Shown one piece after another: positions 1 through 8,386 of a stretch of 64,000 nt of DNA. This stretch comes from Bacteroides sp. GM023 (GTDB lineage: Bacteria; Bacteroidota; Bacteroidia; Bacteroidales; Bacteroidaceae). Within the stretch, counting starts at the first letter, position 1. Each line of letters begins with the position of its first letter. The position numbers were made by a program, and so were the translations under genes. The stretch spans positions 1-64,000 of the forward strand of contig NZ_JAAXGE010000012.1 in NCBI RefSeq assembly GCF_014750685.1, given 5' to 3'. The notes beneath the pieces are model-generated. The model worked only from the letters and a program-made list of their open reading frames with translations, was not told where the DNA came from and ran no database searches.

Positions 1-159
1 TTTGGATTTTCCAATACGGATGGATGCGGAACGATTATCTTAAATTCTGCTCTGTCACTTAGAACGAAGCGAAGAAAGATGAACAAGGCGGGGCAGGATT
101 ACACGATATATTTCTATTTGTCGAAAAAGAACGTACTTCCTGCAACAAACTGCTTATGA
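1..159 (+). CDS. Possible C-terminal fragment of a truncated gene
   Basis: Frame 1 is open from the window edge to a TGA at 157-159 and would give about 52 residues with a basic middle. I recognise no family. The two other forward frames stop early (at 41-43 and 58-60), so this is the longest forward reading, but a 159-base open stretch is weak evidence. It could be the tail of a gene that starts upstream, or non-coding. Confidence 0.25.
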   Translation, partial: FGFSNTDGCGTIILNSALSLRTKRRKMNKAGQDYTIYFYLSKKNVLPATNCL

Positions 160-206
160 AGTGCATATGTTTAATTACAAATGACCGGGAAGCATTGGGA
201 CATTGT

Positions 207-214
207 TAAATTTG
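207..214 (+). promoter_or_regulatory. Candidate -7 element upstream of the HU-like gene
   Basis: TAAATTTG matches the Bacteroidetes -7 consensus TAnnTTTG. No clear TTTG -33 box is seen at the usual distance. It lies about 180 bases before the preferred start of the HU-like gene, which would leave a long leader. Confidence 0.35.
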
Positions 215-395
215 TATTTTAATGTCGCTGTGAAGCGCCCATTTTCCGAAGAATCCATGTGCCCCTATCATTTCTTTATATAGTAGTAAGGGAATGACCG
301 CATGGATTCTATACCTGCCTGTGAAGGTTGGCTATTGTTTGTTTTGTTTGTGTGGTGCATCTTCTTCCCGGTGGGGAAGGAGGTGCACTCTTGTT

Positions 396-881
396 ATGTA
401 TGAGGATGAATATGAAGTGTATCCGGTAATTTCTTACCAATATGATACTAGTGCAACGCTGGATGAATTTGCGAAGGAGATTTCTTCGACTTCAGGAGTC
501 AGTGAAGGTGAAACGATTAGTGTTCTCAAAGACTTTCGTACATTATTGAAGAAAACATTGCTGGGTGGTCGTTCGGTAAATATTGCAGGATTGGGATATT
601 TCTTTTGGGCTGCTCAAAGCAAAGGAACGGAGAAGCCGGAAGATTTTACAGCCGCTGATATTGACCGTTGGCATCGGGATACTTCGCCGGATTTGAATGG
701 GGATGGTGTGATTGAACCTTATGAATATGTGAAGGCTTGTCCTTGTTTTGATGTGAGGGAGTTTCTGAGGAGTGGAAGAGACTTGCTGTTTGTATTGCTG
801 GTGGTTTTAGCTGTTCCCGGATTGTTGTCGGGATGTAGAAGCAAGAGAGAGGTAGTACTTTGGAGGATGTTGGATTTATAG
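396..881 (+). CDS. HU-like DNA-binding domain protein with EF-hand-like loop and C-terminal membrane segment
   Basis: Predicted 161 residues. The first 75 or so match the Bacteroidales HU-related (histone-like) family: a YPVISYQYDTSATLDEFAKE start, a helical middle, and the GGRSVNIAGLGYFFWAAQSKG strand region. Family members bind DNA. After this comes DLNGDGVIEPYE (residues about 99-110), a near-canonical EF-hand/dockerin-type calcium loop, then a hydrophobic stretch (about 129-147) ending in LLSGC. I chose the ATG at 396 over the one at 294 because a strong AGGAGG ribosome-binding site sits at 378-383 and the extra 34 residues look unrelated to the family. Usual relatives end shortly after the HU fold, so the calcium loop and membrane tail are odd. 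DNA binding is inferred from family resemblance; the tail's role is unknown. Confidence 0.65.
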   Translation: MYEDEYEVYPVISYQYDTSATLDEFAKEISSTSGVSEGETISVLKDFRTLLKKTLLGGRSVNIAGLGYFFWAAQSKGTEKPEDFTAADIDRWHRDTSPDLNGDGVIEPYEYVKACPCFDVREFLRSGRDLLFVLLVVLAVPGLLSGCRSKREVVLWRMLDL

Positions 882-967
882 ATCGAAGAAAACATAATAT
901 GTTGTTTGTTCTATATGAAATTCCATAGAAATGCGTATCTTTGAATAATTAAAATAGAGGAAAAATA

Positions 968-2524
968 ATGGACGGGATATTACGTAAACTTCCTATTGGG
1001 ATACAGACTTTTGAGAAACTTCGTGAAGGGGATTACCTTTATGTGGATAAGACTGCTCTTGTATGGAGAATGGCTTCAACGGAGACCCCATATTTTTTGA
1101 GCCGTCCTCGTCGTTTTGGCAAGAGTCTTCTTCTTTCTACTTTTGAAGCTTATTTTGAAGGTAAGAAGGAATTGTTTGAAGGGTTAGCCATAGCCGGTAT
1201 GGAAAAGGAATGGAGAAAATATCCGGTACTGCATTTGGATTTGAATGCAGAGAAATATGATGCTCCTCAAGCTTTAGTCGAAATTCTTAGCAGGCAATTG
1301 ACGCAATGGGAACTGAGATATGGCAAAGGAGAGGATGAGGAAACTCTTTCGGGACGTTTTGCTGGTGTAATCCGTCGTGCCAGTGAACAGTCTGATTGTG
1401 GAGTCGTTGTCTTGGTTGATGAATATGATAAACCATTGTTGCAGGCATTGGGTAATGATGCTTTGCTTGATGATTATCGTAAGACATTAAAGGCTTTCTA
1501 TGGTGTATTGAAAAGTTCAGACCGTTATCTTCGTTTTGTTTTTCTTACTGGTGTAACTAAGTTTGCGCAAGTCAGTGTGTTCAGTGATTTGAATCAGTTG
1601 AATGATATCAGTATGGATTTAGCTTATGCTACGGTTTGTGGCATTACTAAAGAGGAGTTAATATCAACTTTTGTGCCTGAATTGGATCGTCAGGCAGTAG
1701 CTAATGAAATGACATTGGAAGAAGTTGTGGAAATGATGACTCGCAGATATGATGGGTATCACTTTCATCCGAAAGGTGCTGGCGTGTTTAATCCGTTCAG
1801 TATACTTAATTCGTTTTATAAACTTGAATTTGGCAGTTATTGGTTTCAAACGGGTACTCCTACTTTTTTGGTTGAACTACTTAAAAAGAGTGAATATGAT
1901 TTGCGTACATTGATTGACGGGGTAGAGGCTAGTGCTTCTTCTTTCACAGAATACAGGGTGGAGGCAAATAATCCTATTCCGTTGATTTATCAGAGTGGTT
2001 ATTTGACTATAAAAGATTATGATAAAGAATTCCAACTTTATCGTTTAGCTTTTCCGAATGATGAGGTTCGTTACGGATTTCTTAATTTTCTAGTTCCTTA
2101 TTATACGCCTGTCAATGATGATGAACAGAATTTTTATATAGGTAAATTTGTTCAGGAATTGCGTGCTGGTGAGGTTGATGCTTTTCTTACCCGTTTGCAG
2201 GCTTTCTTTGCAGATTTCCCTTATGAACTAAACGAAAAGACTGAGCGTCATTATCAAGTTGTATTTTATTTAGTTTTCAAATTGATGGGGCAATTCACCG
2301 GAGCAGAGGTACTTAGCGCCCGCGGACGGGCGGATGCAGTGGTGAAAACTCCGAAGTATATTTATGTATTTGAGTTTAAACTGAATGGTACTGCCGAACA
2401 GGCTCTGCAACAGATCGAAGAAAAAGGTTATCTGATTCCTTATCAAGTGGATGGGCGTGAGTTAGTCAAAGTAGGAGTGGAGTTCAGCGCAGAGAAGAGA
2501 AATATAGAACGATGGCTATACTAG
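968..2524 (+). CDS. AAA-ATPase-like / PD-(D/E)XK nuclease-like protein
   Basis: 518 residues, full length for this family, which is highly multiplied in Bacteroidetes. The N-terminal AAA-ATPase-like domain has a Walker A-type RPRRFGKSLLLST (K52) and a Walker B-type VVVLVDEYDKPL (D151, E152). The C-terminal third has a nuclease-superfamily core: a D in RADAVV (D456) followed by the E-x-K of FEFKLN (E469, K471). Cellular role is unsettled for the family; defence, regulation and selfish-element roles have all been suggested, so I claim only ATP binding and a nuclease-like fold. It stands alone. A convergent terminator at 2578-2610 separates it from the next operon. Confidence 0.85.
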   Translation: MDGILRKLPIGIQTFEKLREGDYLYVDKTALVWRMASTETPYFLSRPRRFGKSLLLSTFEAYFEGKKELFEGLAIAGMEKEWRKYPVLHLDLNAEKYDAPQALVEILSRQLTQWELRYGKGEDEETLSGRFAGVIRRASEQSDCGVVVLVDEYDKPLLQALGNDALLDDYRKTLKAFYGVLKSSDRYLRFVFLTGVTKFAQVSVFSDLNQLNDISMDLAYATVCGITKEELISTFVPELDRQAVANEMTLEEVVEMMTRRYDGYHFHPKGAGVFNPFSILNSFYKLEFGSYWFQTGTPTFLVELLKKSEYDLRTLIDGVEASASSFTEYRVEANNPIPLIYQSGYLTIKDYDKEFQLYRLAFPNDEVRYGFLNFLVPYYTPVNDDEQNFYIGKFVQELRAGEVDAFLTRLQAFFADFPYELNEKTERHYQVVFYLVFKLMGQFTGAEVLSARGRADAVVKTPKYIYVFEFKLNGTAEQALQQIEEKGYLIPYQVDGRELVKVGVEFSAEKRNIERWLY

Positions 2525-2577
2525 CTCGATAACTATGTTTTAAAGGAGCTACAGGATGTTTGATTAATGCCCTAATA

Positions 2578-2610
2578 TTGAGAAATTTATTCGTCCTCGT
2601 CGTTTCTCAA
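2578..2610. terminator. Bidirectional terminator hairpin
   Basis: TTGAGAAA at 2578-2585 pairs with TTTCTCAA at 2603-2610, with further A/T pairing outside it. It lies between two convergent genes and overlaps the stop codon of the minus-strand flavodoxin-ferredoxin gene. Confidence 0.5.
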
Positions 2611-3422
2611 ATATTATATGCTCCTTGCAACTTATCACTAACTACCTCCCGAAGGGCAATCCGTATTCCATTCATAAATGTCTCATGAATATAAATACTG
2701 TCCGAGGGACAATTTACCGCACATTTTTGACACTGAATACAGTTACGTTCTCCTATCGGAAGAATAGTTTTAGTATTTTCAGACTCCTTTATCTCAAAGA
2801 CATGCATAGGGCACGATTGGATACATTTCATACAATGAATACACGTTGTAATATTTAGTAAAGCGATTCTGCCCGCAATTTTGTTTGAATTCGAAGGAGC
2901 TTGATAAATAAATATATTTTCAATCTTTTCGACAATTTGTTTTTTACTTTTCGCAAAGGTAGCTAACGGATGTGCTTTACGTCTCATTTTAGCAACAAAC
3001 AATCTTGCTTTGAATAAGTCCATTGCATTAGGACGTGCCTTATTATAACCATCCATTGTTATCCATGGTCCAGTTCTATCATAGCCTTTGCAAGAGAACT
3101 CTCCAATAAGATGGGTACCTTTCTCTAACAGTCTCCTTTTTAGTATTTGATGATATTTTCCCAAGAATGGACGACAGCGGGTAGAGAAGATAAAAACATT
3201 ACGATTCTTGAAATCAGACGCTTCTACAAAGTGGAGAAGTTTTTTATGATGTTGGGCAAAGTTTATAGCCGAACCGAGTCCGATAAGGTCAAACTTCGAT
3301 AAATCTATGTTTTCTGCTTCTTCAATAGTTACCAGCATCGCAGATAATTCATTCGCCATAGCCTGTGCTACTTTTTGAGTATTACCTTGATAAGTAGAAA
3401 TATATATAATGATTGCTTTCAT
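2607..3422 (-). CDS. Flavodoxin-ferredoxin fusion protein (EFR1-type)
   Basis: 271 residues. The N-terminal 150 residues look like a flavodoxin: a beta strand followed by STYQGNTQKVAQAMA (residues 9-23), a phosphate-binding-loop-like segment for FMN. The C-terminal part holds two 4Fe-4S cluster motifs, CIHCMKCIQSCP (C194, C197, C200, C204) and CIQCQKCAVNCP (C228, C231, C234, C238). It is likely a cytoplasmic electron-transfer protein linking flavin and iron-sulfur redox; partners are not visible here. It is the last gene of the TetR operon (4762 to 2607), 48 bases after the secreted protein, so its expression is probably set by that TetR regulator. Confidence 0.85.
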   Translation of the reverse strand: MKAIIIYISTYQGNTQKVAQAMANELSAMLVTIEEAENIDLSKFDLIGLGSAINFAQHHKKLLHFVEASDFKNRNVFIFSTRCRPFLGKYHQILKRRLLEKGTHLIGEFSCKGYDRTGPWITMDGYNKARPNAMDLFKARLFVAKMRRKAHPLATFAKSKKQIVEKIENIFIYQAPSNSNKIAGRIALLNITTCIHCMKCIQSCPMHVFEIKESENTKTILPIGERNCIQCQKCAVNCPSDSIYIHETFMNGIRIALREVVSDKLQGAYNI

Positions 3423-3470
3423 TGTTTTTATAATAATAGAATTGATTGTTTTAGAAATAAGTATATTTAC

Positions 3471-4157
3471 CTATTTAGATTTAATAGTAGTTTCAGGAGT
3501 ACCAGGTCCGCCATTTACTCCTTTGTAACCGATGAATTGATGATTTTCTGCATTAAAGTAATAAAGACAACTCCAAAAGTGAGATAGGAGTCCCGTTAGT
3601 CGAACTTTTACTTCATAAGCATTTTGGTTGTTGAATGCAGTAAGGTTGTTTTTACGTTCTGCTTGCATAACATATAGTTCTAAATTATCAGGACGGAAAC
3701 ATTCATAGGTAAAACTCTTTTTATTGATGAGTATCTTTCCGGCGGAATAAGCTATATTTTGATGCCACGGATAACCTTTACTTTTTACTGTCTTATCATA
3801 AGGCTGATTATTGAATATACCTTTAAAATAGTAATTGCTATTATATAAGGTAATGGTGAGATTTGTGTGTCTGATTGAGTCTATTACCTGCCAGGATAGC
3901 GTAGTGAGAGAAGGATAGATGTTGTAATAGTGAATCTCTGAGTTCTGAGAAGTTCTGAGACAGGTTATATTATTCTCAATTTTCCTTTTATTCCATGTTA
4001 TGATACTTTTTTCTTTTCCACATAAAGATTCAAACGATTTTTCCTGTGCCTGTGCTTCATAAGGAAAACAATATAAAAAGCATAGTCCTAAATAGCATGC
4101 TACCTTGTAATATATGCTCAAGTTACATATGTTGGCAGATAAACAACTCTTTCTCAT
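3471..4157 (-). CDS. Secreted protein of unknown function in TetR operon
   Basis: 228 residues with a hydrophobic N-terminal segment ending near EAQAQ (residues 34-38), consistent with a signal peptide and periplasmic or outer-membrane location. The rest is rich in beta-strand-like segments and ends in LTGLLSHFWSCLYYF followed by a GVNGGPGTPETT tail. The tail resembles the end of DUF3108/DUF6134-like beta-structured envelope proteins, from memory and unverified. Its ATG overlaps the TGA of the upstream TetR gene (ATGA), so the two are probably translationally coupled. I cannot assign a function. Confidence 0.7.
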   Translation of the reverse strand: MRKSCLSANICNLSIYYKVACYLGLCFLYCFPYEAQAQEKSFESLCGKEKSIITWNKRKIENNITCLRTSQNSEIHYYNIYPSLTTLSWQVIDSIRHTNLTITLYNSNYYFKGIFNNQPYDKTVKSKGYPWHQNIAYSAGKILINKKSFTYECFRPDNLELYVMQAERKNNLTAFNNQNAYEVKVRLTGLLSHFWSCLYYFNAENHQFIGYKGVNGGPGTPETTIKSK

Positions 4158-4762
4158 TTCAGTATATTTTCGAATAGTACATGGACATATCTACGAATAC
4201 TTTCTTTGCATAATTCCCACGCTTCAGGGACACTAAAGTCAATGCCATTGAAAAGGCGATATTGCCGGGTAGCCAATACAACATAGTTTATAGAGGCTAC
4301 TAATAGAGTAATATACATACGGACATCTTTGGAATCCTTTCCTAATTTCCTTTCCAATTCTTCCTGAAGTTTGAAACCATTTTTTTCCCTTTCATTCTGA
4401 ATACCTCTGAAAGAAGAATTACCTGATAACTCCCATGCCAATAATTCTTGCATTAGCTTATTGGTACGTAGAAAATCGAGTTGTTCCAATAAGACGATTT
4501 GGGTTAATTCAATAATATCTCTCGTGCATTCTATCGTTGCTAATCTTTCAGAATAGGTATGATAAGCTAATGTATAGAAATCATTCTCTTTTGCCCATGT
4601 GGCTAATAAACCATCCAGTCCACCAAAATAACGGTAGATTAAAACTTTGTCACATTTTGCTTGTCTTGCAACCCTGTTTACTCCCATTTTGATGAATCCT
4701 TCGTTTTCGATAATTTCACCTACTGCGGCTAGCAGCCTTTTCTCTGTGTTTTTAAGTTCCAT
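4154..4762 (-). CDS. TetR/AcrR-family transcriptional regulator
   Basis: 202 residues. The N-terminal 50 residues form a TetR helix-turn-helix: RLLAAVGEIIENEGF, then GVNRVARQAKCDKVLIYRYF. The C-terminal ligand-binding part is helical and divergent, so the ligand cannot be guessed. It is the first gene of a three-gene minus-strand operon with a secreted protein and a flavodoxin-ferredoxin. A perfect 13-bp inverted repeat starts 7 bases upstream of the start codon and probably is its own operator, so autoregulation of the operon is likely (inference). Confidence 0.9.
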   Translation of the reverse strand: MELKNTEKRLLAAVGEIIENEGFIKMGVNRVARQAKCDKVLIYRYFGGLDGLLATWAKENDFYTLAYHTYSERLATIECTRDIIELTQIVLLEQLDFLRTNKLMQELLAWELSGNSSFRGIQNEREKNGFKLQEELERKLGKDSKDVRMYITLLVASINYVVLATRQYRLFNGIDFSVPEAWELCKESIRRYVHVLFENILK

Positions 4763-4768
4763 AATAAT

Positions 4769-4800
4769 ATATCTTTGTCACTATTTGGTGACAAAGATAT
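4769..4800. promoter_or_regulatory. Palindromic operator candidate of the TetR regulator
   Basis: ATATCTTTGTCAC (4769-4781) and GTGACAAAGATAT (4788-4800) are perfect inverted repeats separated by 6 bases. Each arm contains TATCTTTG, a match to the -7 consensus, one on each strand, so a bound repressor would cover the RNA polymerase contact on the minus strand. A third GTGACA half-site lies at 4811-4816. Confidence 0.7.
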
Positions 4801-4914
4801 GTCTCAAAGTGGTGACATTTTCTATTTAGTCAGAAAAATAGGAATTAATGTGAATCTGTTGTTGAAAACAGACTGTTGTTTGTTCTTGTACTATTTTGAA
4901 GTAAATATGTTTTT

Positions 4915-4948
4915 TTTGAAATGCCATCCAATAGAATGATTATATTTG
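4915..4948 (+). promoter_or_regulatory. Promoter of the VOC-family gene
   Basis: TTTG at 4915-4918 and TATATTTG at 4941-4948 match the Bacteroidetes -33/-7 boxes, with a 22-base spacer. The gene starts about 48 bases downstream. Confidence 0.6.
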
Positions 4949-4995
4949 CATCTTGATGATAAGAAACAAAATACAAATCATTAAATCAGTAAACA

Positions 4996-5439
4996 ATGAA
5001 ATTCAGCAACGTAAGATTATTAGTAAAAGACTTCGCCAAATGCTTCAAATTCTACACAGAACAACTCGGATTAGAGCCAGCTTGGGGAGATGAAAGTAGC
5101 GGATACGCCAGTTTTAAAGTGGCTGACGGAATAGAAGGTTTCGCTCTTTTTGTATCCGACTGGATGGCCCCCTCGGTAGGCAATGCAGATAAGCAGCAGC
5201 CCGTTGCAATGCGCGAAAAATCAATGGTATCATTCAGTGTAGATAACGTAGATGAAACCTTTGCCGCCCTGAAAGCAAAAGGCGTGACGTTTATCAATGA
5301 ACCTACGGATATGCCTGATTGGGGAATGCGTACTCTGTATCTGCGCGACCCCGAAGAAAATCTAATAGAACTCTTTACCCCTTTGGCACCGGAGCAATGC
5401 AGCCAAGAACTTCTCGAAGAAGATAAGAAATTTCAATAA
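4996..5439 (+). CDS. VOC-superfamily protein (glyoxalase/dioxygenase-like fold)
   Basis: 147 residues, one VOC module pair. The start MKFSNVRLLVKDFAKCFKFYTEQLGL is the classic betaalphabetabetabeta entry, and the second half ends in MRTLYLRDPEENLIELFTPL, the usual C-terminal strand with a metal-site glutamate (NLIELF). Members include lactoylglutathione lyases, antibiotic-binding proteins and dioxygenases; nothing here separates these. It is a monocistronic gene with its own promoter and a strong terminator. Confidence 0.85.
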   Translation: MKFSNVRLLVKDFAKCFKFYTEQLGLEPAWGDESSGYASFKVADGIEGFALFVSDWMAPSVGNADKQQPVAMREKSMVSFSVDNVDETFAALKAKGVTFINEPTDMPDWGMRTLYLRDPEENLIELFTPLAPEQCSQELLEEDKKFQ

Positions 5440-5498
5440 GAGATATGGCTTAAAAGAAACGTATTCATACAAGTGAATCGGAAAAATAACATTTAATG

Positions 5499-5522
5499 CC
5501 CCATAGTGACACTGCTATGGGG
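5499..5522 (+). terminator. Terminator of the VOC gene
   Basis: CCCCATAG and CTATGGGG form a perfect 8-bp stem around an 8-base loop, extendable by a G-T wobble and two A-T pairs. It lies 60 bases after the VOC stop. The T-run after it is weak. Confidence 0.6.
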
Positions 5523-5600
5523 TATATGTTAACTTGGCACCTTACTTAAAACTATTCACTTTCGCGGTAAACTTGTATTCTACTCCTTTATTTTTCATAT

Positions 5601-6041
5601 TTATTCAACTTTATTCCCTTTTACGTCTATAAAGAAAGTCTCTCCGTTCAGTTTTACCTTTGCTTTACCGTCTTTATTAAAATAGCGGGCATCATCATAT
5701 ATAAGTGGGATAACTTGTTTTCCTGTTTGGTCTATGAAACCACATTTACCTTCTATGCATACTGCTGCTAGCCCTGTTTTGGTAAATGACCATGCGGGGT
5801 AATATATGCATGGGATAACTTGTTTTCCTGTTTTATCTATATAGCCCCACCAACCATTTGACCGGACTAAGGCTAACCCCACAGAAAAAGAATGCGCATG
5901 GTCATAGATAAACGGTACGACTTCTTCTCCTGTTGCCGCATCTAAAAATCCCCATTTACCGTTGTTTTCCGTTGGTACTAATTTTTGTATTGGGGATACC
6001 GGAATATCAGCGGACTTCTTTTCTGTGTGTTGTTTGGCCAT
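5601..6041 (-). CDS. WG-repeat protein
   Basis: 146 residues made of three to four WG/KWG beta-repeats: KWGFLDAATGEEVVPFIYD, WWGYIDKTGKQVIPCIYY, KCGFIDQTGKQVIPLIYDD, and a degenerate last unit near FFIDVKGNKVE. There is no signal peptide; the N-terminus is short and charged (MAKQHTEKKSAD), so it is probably cytoplasmic. WG repeats are thought to make binding surfaces; no enzymatic residues are visible. It is a single-gene unit. A candidate -7 box lies at 6105-6112 on the minus strand. Confidence 0.85.
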   Translation of the reverse strand: MAKQHTEKKSADIPVSPIQKLVPTENNGKWGFLDAATGEEVVPFIYDHAHSFSVGLALVRSNGWWGYIDKTGKQVIPCIYYPAWSFTKTGLAAVCIEGKCGFIDQTGKQVIPLIYDDARYFNKDGKAKVKLNGETFFIDVKGNKVE

Positions 6042-6104
6042 TTTTTTATTTGATTATTTTTTTATCATTTACAAAATCAAGCAATGGTACAATTTGCTAT
6101 TGTG

Positions 6105-6112
6105 CAAAAATA
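6105..6112 (-). promoter_or_regulatory. Candidate -7 element of the WG-repeat gene
   Basis: The minus strand reads TATTTTTG, matching TAnnTTTG, 64 bases upstream of the ATG. No clean -33 box is visible. Confidence 0.4.
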
Positions 6113-6183
6113 AGAAATAATAGGAGTTTAGCTATTACTTTCTCTTTCAATTATTTCTTGATGTCTGTTTGATGCACACATAC

Positions 6184-8247
6184 TTACAAGAATCGACAAA
6201 TGGGAGCAGAAACGGAATAAGTTAAAGTTAACTTGTGCATAGCCCTTGTCACTGCTACATAAAGCATACTTTTATCAATATTGGAATGATAATTTCTATC
6301 ATCAGTTTGTGGAATGATTACTTCGTCAAACTCCAGTCCTTTTGCCATATGAGCGGAAGTGATAATAATACCTTTTACATAGGCTGAACTTTGATTGGAT
6401 AAAAGTGAAATATGCTCTGTATAAGTCTGGAGTTTTTGAGCGAGTTCTTTCGCCTGAGATTCTGTTTTGCAGATAATGCCCAATGAAGTATAATTGGAGT
6501 TTTTGAAAGAAGTTATTAAGTCTGCAATACCGGAAACTTCCTTTTCTGCATTTTTGAATTGAAGAATTTCCGGTTGTTCTCCATGCCGGATGATTGGTTC
6601 TAATTCATGGTTCGTCTGAATCTTCTGCGCAAAGTTGGTAATCTCGAAAGTGGAGCGGTAGCTTTTACAAAGTTTCATTATTTCTCCTGTTGTAAATGTC
6701 TTCCGAATCATATCCGCAGTTGACGAACCGTAAGGATTGACAGATTGCGAGGCATCTCCGAGAATTGTTTTCCGGCAGGGGTACAGTTTTTGAATGACTT
6801 TATATTGTACAGGAGAATAATCCTGCATTTCATCTATCAGAAGATGTTTAACATGAGACTGAACGAAATTGCCTTCTAATGATATATGCAAGTATGCCAA
6901 AGGCGCTAAGTCCGCATATTCCAGCGTACGGTTCTTACGCATTTTGAACATTTCAGGTTTCCCAACCCATTCGAAGAAGTTTTTATAGAGCTGGATGTCA
7001 TTATTCCCTGCAAACATCTTTCTTATTTCTTTTTTCAACAGATTCTTTTCTGCAGTGGTAGCTGTGAAATTATATTGGATGTTCATCATTTCCAAAATAT
7101 AATCTGTCATCGTTTCAAAACGTTGTCGCATCGGATAGCGGTTAAAGCGTCTGAATTGCTCTTCAATATATCCAGCGGGAATAGTAATGTACTTGGTCAG
7201 TTTAACGTCTACCGCTTTGAAATAGTTGTTTTCTATGTAAAGGATAAATTTATCGAGCCGGGAGATGAAGTCGAACGATGCTTTATACTGTATGCGTTCA
7301 ATAAACTCCTGTGCCGGCTTTTCCAGTAACTCCGTTATTTGCTCAAAGAAATTCTGATATTTATATTTGTTATCGAGTATTCCCGAAAGTATTTGCTCCA
7401 TGCTGGTTTCGGATACGGTTTCTTCACCAAGTTCAGGAAGTACATTGGATATATAATCAGCGAATACCTTATTGGGAGAAATGATTAATATGTCTTTAGA
7501 AGAAATCTGCCCTTTTTGCGCATAAAGCAGGTAGGCGATGCGATGGAGGGCAATGGAGGTTTTTCCTGAACCGGCGACTCCCTGGATGATAAGTACAGGG
7601 GCATCTTCGTTACGGATAATCCGGTTCTGTTCCCGTTGGATGGTCGTAACGATATTTTTCATTTTGTCGTCGGCATTGGAGCTAAGTTCTTTTTGCAGAA
7701 TATCGTCATGGACGGTTACGGAACTTTCAATCATATATTCCATTTTTCCTTTGCGAATACGATACTGACGCTTTAGCGAAATATCTCCATTGATTTCCCC
7801 TGTCGGAGAAAGGTAGGATGCTTCTCCTAATTCATGGTCGTAGAACATACTTGAGATAGGAGCTCTCCAATCGTAAATCAGATTTTTCTTTTCATTGAAG
7901 TCATAAAATGTATGTATACCTATATAAATAGGAATAGCTTGATTCCCGTCTTTCTTTTTCCGGAAGTCGATTCGTCCGAAATAGGGAATATCCAGTATCT
8001 TACTAAGACGTCTGCGTTTGTCAATCACACTTTCGCCCAGTGCAAAATGATTTAATATGCTTTCGCGCATGGAACGAATCTCATGTGGGTCAATGTCCTT
8101 ATTTGACCATAGATAGTCTTTGTATTCCTGTAAAGTGTCTACATGTTCTTTAACGGAAGTACTGGTGGTGTTTATCGTATCATTAATGATACCTATGACT
8201 TGCTGCAAATACTTTTTTTCCTGCTTTTCTGTTTGATTGAATATCAT
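6184..8247 (-). CDS. HelD-like superfamily 1 helicase (RNA polymerase recycling ATPase family)
   Basis: 687 residues from the preferred ATG at 8247 (MIFNQTEKQEKK); an in-frame ATG at 8292 would add 15 residues but lies upstream of the likely -7 box. An N-terminal charged, helical region of the type that enters RNA polymerase channels precedes DWRAPISSMFYDHELGEA, a HelD-family signature. The ATPase has Walker A QGVAGSGKTS (about residues 220-229), Walker B LLIDEMQDYSPVQY, a GDASQSVNPYG motif and a terminal SAHMAKGLEFDEVIIP plus YVAVTRAMHKL. Known relatives displace stalled RNA polymerase. It is monocistronic here. The assignment to HelD rather than UvrD/PcrA rests on the N-terminal region. Confidence 0.88.
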   Translation of the reverse strand: MIFNQTEKQEKKYLQQVIGIINDTINTTSTSVKEHVDTLQEYKDYLWSNKDIDPHEIRSMRESILNHFALGESVIDKRRRLSKILDIPYFGRIDFRKKKDGNQAIPIYIGIHTFYDFNEKKNLIYDWRAPISSMFYDHELGEASYLSPTGEINGDISLKRQYRIRKGKMEYMIESSVTVHDDILQKELSSNADDKMKNIVTTIQREQNRIIRNEDAPVLIIQGVAGSGKTSIALHRIAYLLYAQKGQISSKDILIISPNKVFADYISNVLPELGEETVSETSMEQILSGILDNKYKYQNFFEQITELLEKPAQEFIERIQYKASFDFISRLDKFILYIENNYFKAVDVKLTKYITIPAGYIEEQFRRFNRYPMRQRFETMTDYILEMMNIQYNFTATTAEKNLLKKEIRKMFAGNNDIQLYKNFFEWVGKPEMFKMRKNRTLEYADLAPLAYLHISLEGNFVQSHVKHLLIDEMQDYSPVQYKVIQKLYPCRKTILGDASQSVNPYGSSTADMIRKTFTTGEIMKLCKSYRSTFEITNFAQKIQTNHELEPIIRHGEQPEILQFKNAEKEVSGIADLITSFKNSNYTSLGIICKTESQAKELAQKLQTYTEHISLLSNQSSAYVKGIIITSAHMAKGLEFDEVIIPQTDDRNYHSNIDKSMLYVAVTRAMHKLTLTYSVSAPICRFL

Positions 8248-8289
8248 AAATCGCTCTTTAATGGTATGATGAAGAATTGAAATTGCGGG

Positions 8290-8297
8290 CAAAGTTA
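8290..8297 (-). promoter_or_regulatory. Candidate -7 element of the HelD-like gene
   Basis: The minus strand reads TAACTTTG, a TAnnTTTG match, 43 bases upstream of the preferred ATG at 8247. It supports that start over the one at 8292. Confidence 0.5.
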
Positions 8298-8354
8298 GCT
8301 CAACTTTTTTGGGTATTAAATAGTTATTTATAGCTATATATTCATCCTTTTTCC

Positions 8355-8362
8355 TACTTTTG
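8355..8362 (+). promoter_or_regulatory. Candidate -7 element of the nucleotidyltransferase-like gene
   Basis: TACTTTTG matches TAnnTTTG and lies 25 bases upstream of the preferred ATG at 8387. It overlaps the alternative upstream start at 8360, arguing against that start. Confidence 0.5.
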
Positions 8363-8386
8363 TGTGCTCATTTAAAAAGAAGAAAG

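Noticed and set aside
4769..4800. The inverted repeat as an intrinsic terminator
   Set aside because: It lies in front of, not behind, the TetR start, has no T-tract and carries -7 boxes, so an operator is a better reading.
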